A DNA stretch of 5,990 bases from NCBI GenBank assembly GCA_003694325.1, contig RFKJ01000498.1:1-5990 (forward strand). The letters run 5' to 3'. The notes below the pieces were generated by a model. It was not told where the DNA came from. It saw only the letters and a program-made list of their open reading frames with translations, and ran no database searches. Below, piece after piece: positions 1 to 4,983 of the stretch (within the stretch, counting starts at the first letter, position 1; the number at the start of each line of letters is the position of its first letter). The position numbers and the translations under genes were made by a program. Source of the stretch: Deltaproteobacteria bacterium. Its GTDB lineage: Bacteria > Myxococcota_A > UBA796 > UBA2385.

Positions 1-622
1 CGGGTCGGCCTCCGCGGCGTCCAGCGCAAGGTCTGGCGCGGGAGCGAGACCGAGGGCGACCCAGTCCGGTGCCGAGACCCCACGCTGCAGCAGTCCGGTC
101 CAGGTGATGGCGCCGCTGGGATCGACCACCTGGAGCAGGGCCGGCCGGTCGAGGTAGTGCTCCGCCTTGCGCCGGCCGTCCACGAGCAGGTACGCCGCGC
201 CGGGCGGGGCGTCGATGGTCGCCGTTGGCCCTTCCTTCTCGACTGCTTCGTCGAACAGGATCCGCAGGGGGTTGTCTTCGGTGGCCAGCGAGGTGGGCCG
301 GCGCCAGGCCGGGGTCAGCTCCCGCACCGCGCGGAAGGCGGCAAGCGCCGCCTCCCGGTCATCGTCGACGAAGGCCCGGTAGGCGGCGACCCGGTGCACC
401 GCGGCGGCGTCGACCGGGGTCAGCGGCTCGACGAGGCAGGGCACCGCCTGGCCGACGCCGCCGGCCGCCCGCCGGAAGGCGTCGAGCTGCATGCCGGAAG
501 GCGTCGAGCTGCATGCCGGCGAAGGCCGATTCTGCCGCACTCAGCGTGGCGACCAGGGAGCCACTGTCGACGGACTCGACACAGTCCGCGCGGGCTTGCA
601 GGGAGATCAGGAGCAGCAGCAT
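1..622 (-). pseudogene. Secreted protein of unknown function, frameshifted by a 22-bp tandem duplication, cut by window edge
   Basis: I do not recognise the family. Translation from ATG at 622 gives a short hydrophobic leader (MLLLLISLQARA, likely signal peptidase I cleavage after ARA, before Asp13), then an Ala-rich helical region. At 471-514 a 22-bp unit occurs twice in tandem; 22 is not a multiple of three, so the frame shifts into an Arg/Pro-rich out-of-frame peptide that stops near 359. If one copy is removed, the frame is open for 200 codons to the left edge and reads like a normal protein: Cys14 and Cys55, a helical part at about residues 60-120 (pattern AAYRAFVDDDREAALAAF), then a beta-rich part at about 125-185 (PPGAAYLLVDG and LLQVVDPSGAITW). 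ATG 622 is preferred over GTG 628, which overlaps the upstream stop, because GGGGA lies 7 nt before it. It is last in the lipoprotein operon, 2 nt after the FG-GAP gene. A real pseudogene, phase variation or an assembly error are all possible. Confidence 0.75.
471..514. repeat. Perfect 22-bp tandem duplication (two copies)
   Basis: Positions 471-492 and 493-514 are identical base for base. A third partial match (gccgg) follows at 515. The unit begins gccggaaggcg and ends gagctgcat. On the minus strand each copy encodes the segment around Met-Gln-Leu-Asp-Ala-Phe-Arg. The duplication adds 22 nt and is the only thing separating the N-terminal and C-terminal halves of the gene in two different frames. 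Confidence 0.97.
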
Positions 623-624
623 GA

Positions 625-2700
625 TCACATCCCCGTGCCGGAGAACAGCCAGGCGCGCCCGGCTTCCGTGGCCGGATCGCCGTCGTAGGGGGCGCCCACC
701 AGCAGGTCGCGCAGGCCGTCACCGGTGGCGTCGCCTTCGCATGAGAGGGCGCTGCCCGCCCGATCCCCGGCGGCGCCACCCTCGATGATCGTGTAGGCAT
801 CCGACAGCGATGCCGATCCGGACGCCGGCCCCAGGACGACGTAGGCCCGCCCCACGTCCGAGGACGCCCGATTCGTCCCGATCACCAGGTCGGCCCGGCC
901 GTCCCCGTCCTGGTCCCCGCACGCGCGGAGGCGTACCCCTGCATGCTCGCCTTCCGCCACACCAAAACGAACTCCCATCGCGAGATCGGCGACGCTACCG
1001 TCCGCGGTGATGGGACCGGCGAGGGCGTACACCACGCCCGCCTCTGTGGAGGCGGTGGAGTCAGTGAACCCACCGGCGGCGAGGTCCAGGTAGCCGTCGC
1101 CGTCGAGGTCGGCAATGGAGATCGGGCGACCGAGGCTCGTGTGCTCAGCGGCGCCGAGCACTCGCACAGATGCCGCGCTTGCGAGGTCGACATCACCCGA
1201 CACCGGTCCCTCGACGAGGCTGACCGCGCCAGCACTTGTCGCCGCCCGAGAGTCCGTTCCTTCGCCGATCCACACGTCGAGCACCCCATCGCCGGTGACA
1301 TCGGCCCCCTCCACCGAGCCCCCCACGTCCGAGCTTGAGTCGTCGTAGAAGCGGGCCGCGTAGATGTCTTCGAGCCCGCCACTGGCGGTGGCCGGGCCCA
1401 GCAACAGGTAGGCGCCACCCCGTGGATCGCCGTGCGACCCGACCGGCAGGTCCCCGAGCTCGTCGCCGTCCGCGTCGAAGCCACCCCGGATGTTGTCCGC
1501 CAGCCCCGCGCCGGCGCAGGTCTGCTCGCCGGCGTGGCGGCCTTCAGCGTCGGCCAAGGAGATGTCACCACTGATCGGCCCCAGCAGCAGGTAGAGGTGG
1601 CCGGTGCTGTTGTATGCAGCGACGGCGAGGTCGCCGTAGCCATCACCGTTGATGTCTCCGATGCCGCTGACGGTGTAGCCCGCGCGCCCGTGGTTGGCGT
1701 CGGCACCGTAGAGGGCGGCGACCGCGTCGGCGGGCGTGTAGCTGCCGGACACCGGGCCCGAGAAGACGTAGACCGCGCCGAAGTCCGAGCCCGCCGTGTC
1801 GTCGTCGGGCGTGCCGATGGCGACATCGTCGATGCCGTCGCCATCGAGGTCGGGGACGATGGCCACCGACGTGGCCATGTGGTCGCTGCCGTCGGCGTCT
1901 TCGAACACGGCCACAGCATCATCCACGGTGACGTCGAGCCAGGCACACGGTGGCGCGACGCCATCACAGTCTTCAGGGATGTCGTCGCCGCAGACCTCGA
2001 CCTCGCCCGGGCTGATGGCGGCGTCACCATCGTCGCAGTCGTCCTGCGAGCCTCCTCCCACCCCCTCGGCACCGTAGCCATCCCCGTCCGCGTCGAAGTC
2101 GTCGTCCCCTCCGCAGTCGCTGTCGACACCGTCGTACCAGGTTTCGGCGGCTTCGAGGTGGATCGTGTCGTCGCTGTCGTCACAGTCGCCGCTGCCGCTG
2201 TCCGCGCCCTCGACGGTGTACCCATCGCCGTCGGCGTCGAAGTCGTCGTCGCCGCCGCAATCGCTGTCCAAGCCGTCGTACCAGGTGTCGGGGGCGTCGG
2301 GGTACACCGTGTCGTCGGCGTCGTCGCAGTCGAGGCAGGCCGGCGTTCCGTCCCCGTCGTCGTCTGCATAGCCGACCGATCCGTCGCAGTTGTAGTCGTT
2401 GGGGTCCGTGCAGTCGTCTTCGGTCGCTCCCGGGTGGTAGCGGGTGTCGCCGTCGTCGCAGTCACCGTCCGCAGCCACCCGACCCGCGGGCTGCGCGCAG
2501 GCCTCGACCGGGTCGCCGGCCCCCCACCCGTCGCCGTCACCGTCGGTGTACCATGGGGCGGGAAGGCCGACGGAGGCATCGGCATCATCGCAGTCGTCCG
2601 GCCACAGCACGCTGTCGCCGTCACCGTCGAGCCGCCCCGCTTCGTCATCCTTGGTGACGAAGACACAAGCGCCCGACAACGCAAGCAGCACAACCAACAT
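625..2700 (-). CDS. Lipoprotein with MopE-like DCDD repeats and a seven-repeat FG-GAP beta-propeller
   Basis: This is a 691-residue predicted surface or periplasmic lipoprotein. Residues 1-12 (MLVVLLALSGAC) form a very short lipoprotein leader with Cys12 as the likely lipidated residue; the leader has no basic residue, which is unusual. Residues 35-250 are Asp/Cys-rich with DCDD motifs at Cys37, 81, 125, 173 and 222, as in MopE-type putative metal-binding repeats. Residues 272-690 hold seven FG-GAP (integrin-alpha-like) repeats, each with a Ca2+-binding loop of the DxDGDGxxD type: DLDGDGIDD, DINGDGYGD, DADGDELGD, DVTGDGVLD, DLDGDGYLD, DQDGDGRAD, DATGDGLRD. Most repeats end in a GP(V/I/A)(S/T) turn. 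Seven repeats would fill one complete propeller, and the protein ends right after the last, with no sorting tail. The role is probably calcium-stabilised binding or adhesion; the ligand is unknown and no catalytic residues are seen. The start at 2700 follows AGGAGGG by 7 nt and lies 1 nt after the stop of the upstream lipoprotein gene. Longer in-frame starts upstream would read through that gene. Confidence 0.93.
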   Translation of the reverse strand: MLVVLLALSGACVFVTKDDEAGRLDGDGDSVLWPDDCDDADASVGLPAPWYTDGDGDGWGAGDPVEACAQPAGRVAADGDCDDGDTRYHPGATEDDCTDPNDYNCDGSVGYADDDGDGTPACLDCDDADDTVYPDAPDTWYDGLDSDCGGDDDFDADGDGYTVEGADSGSGDCDDSDDTIHLEAAETWYDGVDSDCGGDDDFDADGDGYGAEGVGGGSQDDCDDGDAAISPGEVEVCGDDIPEDCDGVAPPCAWLDVTVDDAVAVFEDADGSDHMATSVAIVPDLDGDGIDDVAIGTPDDDTAGSDFGAVYVFSGPVSGSYTPADAVAALYGADANHGRAGYTVSGIGDINGDGYGDLAVAAYNSTGHLYLLLGPISGDISLADAEGRHAGEQTCAGAGLADNIRGGFDADGDELGDLPVGSHGDPRGGAYLLLGPATASGGLEDIYAARFYDDSSSDVGGSVEGADVTGDGVLDVWIGEGTDSRAATSAGAVSLVEGPVSGDVDLASAASVRVLGAAEHTSLGRPISIADLDGDGYLDLAAGGFTDSTASTEAGVVYALAGPITADGSVADLAMGVRFGVAEGEHAGVRLRACGDQDGDGRADLVIGTNRASSDVGRAYVVLGPASGSASLSDAYTIIEGGAAGDRAGSALSCEGDATGDGLRDLLVGAPYDGDPATEAGRAWLFSGTGM
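630..634 (-). promoter_or_regulatory. Ribosome binding site deciding the ATG 622 start
   Basis: The minus strand reads GGGGA with 7 nt to ATG 622. For the alternative GTG at 628 this motif would sit far too close, so it favours ATG 622. The site lies inside the last codons of the FG-GAP gene, so translation of the two genes is probably coupled. Confidence 0.6.
2044..2331 (-). repeat. Tandem 144-bp imperfect repeat encoding two MopE-like units
   Basis: Residues 124-171 and 172-219 of the FG-GAP lipoprotein align without gaps at an offset of 48 residues. Shared parts include DCDD, the TWYDG segment and DSDCGGDDDFDADGDGY. The DNA is also clearly similar (for example gcgtcgaagtcgtcgtc occurs in both), with several silent differences. 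This points to an internal duplication that has since diverged under selection for the protein sequence. Confidence 0.85.
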
Positions 2701-2701
2701 C

Positions 2702-3334
2702 TCAACGCCCTCCTGCCGCACAACACAGGTACTCGGTGACGTGGGAGGGGTCCCAGCACTCGCAGTAGCCGTCGGGTTCGGACTCCCGCCACATCCTGAA
2801 GGCACGCTCGCTGTCCTGGTAGCCAGCGCCGCAGGGGCAGCAGCACCCCGGGTCTTCGGTGGTCGCGATCCACTCGCCCGACCGACCGAAGTCCAGCCCC
2901 GCTTCCACCCCAAGCTGGATGGCGGCCACCGGGCAGACCTCGGCCGACCGGCCGGTACAGTCGGCCGTGGCGTCGAGGGGATCGAGTTCGGCGCTGACGA
3001 CCTCGTCGACGCAGAACCACCCCGCCGCGTACAGACCCGTCACGTCGTCGATCCGGACCATGCCGGCGGGGCAGCTCTCGGAGGTGCCGCCGTCGGGGGT
3101 GCCGCCGTCCGTTGCGCCACCGTCGGAGCTGCCGCCGTCGGCGGCGCTGCCATCGGAGGCGCTGCCGCCGTCGGAGGCGCCGCCACCATCCGTGAGGTCC
3201 ACTGCGCCCGCCCCGCTGTCCGAGGTCGCACCCTCCGTGGATGATCCGTCGGTCGTGCCCTTCTCGGAGATCAGGATGTCGGATCCGCAGGCGCACAGCA
3301 GTGACGTGACGATGATCGCGGTGCGCCGCAGCAT
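2702..3334 (-). CDS. Cys-rich lipoprotein with a (S/T/A)DGG linker
   Basis: A 210-residue predicted lipoprotein. The leader MLRRTAIIVTSLLCAC has basic Arg3-Arg4, a hydrophobic core and a lipobox-like LCAC, with Cys16 the likely lipidated residue. Residues about 26-86 are a low-complexity Asp/Gly/Ser/Thr spacer (repeated DGG and DGS), as often seen tethering domains to a membrane. Residues 88-205 form a compact domain with 12 cysteines, including CCCPC at 164-168, CEC at 191-193 and a final CC at 204-205. The pattern CPAGMVRID then WFCVDE, then a C-x7-C, GEW and a terminal LCC loosely recalls divergent formylglycine-generating-enzyme/C-type-lectin-like domains of myxobacterial lipoproteins; I hold this as a weak guess. 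No enzymatic activity can be assigned. The start at 3334 follows GAGGAG by 6 nt; an in-frame ATG at 3382 would add residues ahead of the leader and spoil it. It is first in the lipoprotein operon and is followed 1 nt later by the FG-GAP gene. Confidence 0.88.
   Translation of the reverse strand: MLRRTAIIVTSLLCACGSDILISEKGTTDGSSTEGATSDSGAGAVDLTDGGGASDGGSASDGSAADGGSSDGGATDGGTPDGGTSESCPAGMVRIDDVTGLYAAGWFCVDEVVSAELDPLDATADCTGRSAEVCPVAAIQLGVEAGLDFGRSGEWIATTEDPGCCCPCGAGYQDSERAFRMWRESEPDGYCECWDPSHVTEYLCCAAGGR
2708..2714 (-). promoter_or_regulatory. Ribosome binding site for the FG-GAP lipoprotein gene
   Basis: AGGAGGG on the minus strand, 7 nt before ATG 2700, lies within the last codons of the upstream lipoprotein gene. 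It decides the start among several in-frame candidates; the next upstream in-frame ATG is 213 nt further back, deep within the upstream gene. Confidence 0.8.
3083..3196 (-). repeat. Low-complexity repeat encoding the DGG-type linker
   Basis: Short imperfect repeats built on gccgtcgg and gccaccgtcgg encode residues about 47-84 of the lipoprotein as successive Asp-Gly-Gly or Asp-Gly-Ser units separated by Ser, Ala or Thr. Tracts like this are prone to unit gain and loss, so linker length may vary between strains. Confidence 0.75.
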
Positions 3335-3427
3335 GCCCAGCTCCTCGGTGACGCCATCCCCCTGGGCGGGGAAGCATTCCAACGACGGCCCCCCCTCCCC
3401 GCGGTGACACGCCCGCGGCAGAAAAAT
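3335..3427 (-). other. 93-nt gap between the sigma-factor pair and the lipoprotein operon
   Basis: This is the only sizeable gap on the minus strand within the gene series, so it may hold the lipoprotein operon promoter. I could not identify convincing -35/-10 boxes. It contains two CCGCGG arms (3399-3404 and 3413-3418) that could form a 6-bp stem with an 8-nt loop, not followed by a T-tract, so it is not a clear intrinsic terminator. Next to it the minus strand has a G-rich run (GGGGAGGGGGGG, 3389-3400). Whether transcription stops here or reads through from the sigma gene is open. Confidence 0.45.
3341..3346 (-). promoter_or_regulatory. Ribosome binding site for the Cys-rich lipoprotein gene
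   Basis: GAGGAG on the minus strand lies 6 nt before ATG 3334. It supports that start, which is also the one that places the hydrophobic leader at the N-terminus. Confidence 0.75.
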
Positions 3428-4120
3428 TCAGCCCTCGTCCTCCTCGACCAGCCACACCCGGATCCGCGCGGGTTCGACGGGCCCGGAGCGTCCGCGCTGG
3501 GGGCTGTCGACCATCAGCCGCAAGGCACCCTGGGGTTCCACGGTGCCGTCGAAGCGGCCCAGTCCCTGGACGTCGACGACGACGCGGCGGCCGGACAGGC
3601 GGGGGTCGCACCAGGCTTCGAGGGTGAACAGGCCGTCGGGGTCGAGGTGGGGCGCGCCGAGGCGGGTGAAGCCGACGGGAACGACGGGGCCGGACTCGGC
3701 CGGGCTGGTGGCGGCGGCGAGGCGCTGTGGAATGCGCCCGCGGGCGACGACGGCGAGGATCGGGCCGCCGTCGAGGTCGGGCCAGCGCAGGGACAGCTCC
3801 AGCCGACCCCGGTCGCAGCGGACGGCATCGAGCGGGGGACCGAGGAGGTCGATGCGGGCCCGCACGGTGCCCAGCTCGTCGCGGAGCACGAGTTCTTCGC
3901 CGTCGGCGGGCAGCTCGATCTCGACGGGTTCGGGCCCCGGGATGATTCGGGCGAGGGCTTCGTCGTCGACCTCGGCCACCAGCCAGGCGGCCGGACGCAG
4001 GCTGCGCTCCTGCTCGAAGCGGACGGCGGCCCGCAGGCGGTCGAGGAGGGCCCGTTCACGGGCGACTGTGTCGTTCGCAGCCGGGTCGTTGGCAGCCAGG
4101 TCGTCGAGGTCACGGGGCAT
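3428..4120 (-). CDS. Soluble protein of unknown function, overlapping the sigma-factor gene
   Basis: A 230-residue protein I do not recognise. It has no signal peptide or membrane segment, so it is probably cytoplasmic. The N-terminal 40 residues are charged and likely helical (ANDTVARERALLDRLRAAVRF). The rest looks beta-rich, with alternating strands such as VEIELPADGEELVLRDE (66-82), RLELSLRWPDLDGG (106-119), a VVVDVQGLGRFDG stretch (180-192) and a final RIRVWLVEEDEG. It has two cysteines (102 and 171). ATG 4120 overlaps the end of the sigma gene by 11 nt and has GGAGGA 5 nt upstream, so the two proteins are very likely co-translated. From that pairing it may modulate the sigma factor or be its dedicated partner, but it lacks the membrane segment of a classical transmembrane anti-sigma factor and no known anti-sigma motif is visible. 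A longer in-frame start at 4423 would run deep into the sigma gene and is rejected. Confidence 0.82.
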   Translation of the reverse strand: MPRDLDDLAANDPAANDTVARERALLDRLRAAVRFEQERSLRPAAWLVAEVDDEALARIIPGPEPVEIELPADGEELVLRDELGTVRARIDLLGPPLDAVRCDRGRLELSLRWPDLDGGPILAVVARGRIPQRLAAATSPAESGPVVPVGFTRLGAPHLDPDGLFTLEAWCDPRLSGRRVVVDVQGLGRFDGTVEPQGALRLMVDSPQRGRSGPVEPARIRVWLVEEDEG

Positions 4121-4838
4121 CGGGGTCCTCCGAGTCGGAGACGAAGCGGCAGGCGAGGGCCGCGGCATGGCCGCGCGCCCAGTAGCGCTGCCGCAGCGGG
4201 GGCCAGTCGGACTGGAGCGGGCGGGTGTGGCAGCGGGCGTGGAGCCAGCCCTCCACGAGGTAGGCGCCGCGCTCGGCCCACTTCTTGACCTGGGCGGGGG
4301 TGGCCCCGACGGCCGCGGCGTGCTCGGCGGCGCTGCGCCCCACGGCCCGCAGGGCGAATAGGGCGTCGACCTGCGCGCGGGCGACGTCGCGACTGCGGTC
4401 GACGTGGAGCGCCAGCCGGTCACGGGCCAGCGACAGCGCGCGCACCTCGCGCATGGTGTCGAGATCGAGGGGCCGCGATACCGACCGCGTGGCCAGGTGG
4501 AGGCGGTCGAGCTGCAGGTCCGGTTGATCGGGGCCCAGGTGGACGCGGCGGTTGTGGCGGCTGTGGCGGGCCCGGTCGCAGGCGCGGTTCCGGATGGCGC
4601 TCAGGACGTAGCGCAGGGCGTTTTCTTCGGTGTGACCGCGGATGGGGCGGGGCATGCTGTGGAGCACGGCCTCCTGGACGAGATCTTCGGCTTCGGAGCC
4701 GGGCAGGCCGTAGCGGCTGCAACATCGACGCGCCGACGCCAGCATCACGCCGACGTGTCGGCGGCAAAGTCCGTCCCAGTCGACATCGAGCAGTGGCTCG
4801 GCGCCGGGGTGGTTCGAGGGGGCTGCGCCCGCTTTCAT
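4110..4838 (-). CDS. RNA polymerase sigma factor, sigma-70 family (ECF-like)
   Basis: A 242-residue protein that would direct RNA polymerase to a specific promoter set. Region 2 spans about residues 20-98: the region 2.2-like EAEDLVQEAVLHSM (49-62) and the region 2.3/2.4-like NALRYVLSAIRNRACDRAR (73-91) followed by basic residues match core-binding and -10-recognition helices. Region 4 spans about 155-198: a helix-turn-helix reading GRSAAEHAAAVGATPAQVKKW, for -35 recognition. The 97-157 linker is basic and longer than a minimal ECF linker. A tail of about 40 residues (201-242) follows region 4 and is unassigned. The start at 4838 has GGGAG 5 nt upstream; an in-frame ATG at 4874 has no such site. 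Region 4 diverges from the consensus, so the exact ECF group is uncertain. It is first in its transcript, overlaps the next gene by 11 nt, and is divergent from the Lon-like gene. Confidence 0.88.
   Translation of the reverse strand: MKAGAAPSNHPGAEPLLDVDWDGLCRRHVGVMLASARRCCSRYGLPGSEAEDLVQEAVLHSMPRPIRGHTEENALRYVLSAIRNRACDRARHSRHNRRVHLGPDQPDLQLDRLHLATRSVSRPLDLDTMREVRALSLARDRLALHVDRSRDVARAQVDALFALRAVGRSAAEHAAAVGATPAQVKKWAERGAYLVEGWLHARCHTRPLQSDWPPLRQRYWARGHAAALACRFVSDSEDPDAP
4126..4131 (-). promoter_or_regulatory. Ribosome binding site for the sigma-linked gene
   Basis: GGAGGA on the minus strand, 5 nt before ATG 4120, sits within the last codons of the sigma-factor gene. It fixes the start and supports translational coupling. 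Confidence 0.75.
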
Positions 4839-4983
4839 CGTGGCTCCCGCTCGGGGACCGCAGAGTAGCTGCATCGATATGGACAACGGGTGAACGGCCC
4901 GGCGGGGACACGACGGGCACGCGACCCGGCCGTGCGCGGTAGAGCACTGGCACGAATCGCCCGCTTCCCGTATGCAATTGGTC
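4839..4983. promoter_or_regulatory. Divergent intergenic region between sigma factor and Lon-like gene
   Basis: These 145 nt must carry the promoters of both divergent genes, unless the right-hand gene starts further inside. I could not assign -35/-10 boxes on either strand. An imperfect inverted repeat (ACGGCC at 4894-4899, GGCCGT at 4928-4933, 28 nt apart) is the only dyad I noted, and in DNA this GC-rich it may be chance. Sigma-factor autoregulation is common, so a site for the encoded sigma factor is possible but not shown. Confidence 0.5.
4844..4848 (-). promoter_or_regulatory. Ribosome binding site for the sigma factor gene
   Basis: GGGAG on the minus strand lies 5 nt before ATG 4838. 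It favours this start over the in-frame ATG at 4874. Confidence 0.65.

Noticed and set aside
1432..2739. Long plus-strand open frame of 435 codons, very Val-rich
   Set aside because: It is antisense to the Asp-rich MopE/FG-GAP gene: GAC codons on the minus strand read as GTC on the plus strand, giving the Val runs. It has no domain pattern.
3399..3418. CCGCGG stem-loop as a rho-independent terminator after the sigma-linked gene
   Set aside because: The stem is only 6 bp and no T-run follows it in the transcript direction; CCGCGG is common in DNA this GC-rich.
882..3611. Minus-strand open frame of 909 codons, Arg/Thr/Pro-rich
   Set aside because: It is an out-of-frame shadow of two well-supported lipoprotein genes, with low-complexity composition typical of shifted GC-rich codons.
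3404..4288. Plus-strand open frame of 294 codons
   Set aside because: It is antisense to the sigma-linked gene, which has a Shine-Dalgarno sequence and coupling to the sigma factor. The plus frame is Gly/Asp/Val-rich and lacks any recognised motif.
4894..4933. ACGGCC / GGCCGT dyad as an operator
   Set aside because: Arms of six bases separated by 28 nt with mismatches around them are expected by chance in such GC-rich sequence; it is mentioned only as a note.
4949..4966. TGGCAC suggesting a sigma-54 (-24/-12) promoter upstream of the Lon-like gene
   Set aside because: The -12 element is missing: the GC pair does not fall 10 nt after the GG, where CC is found instead.
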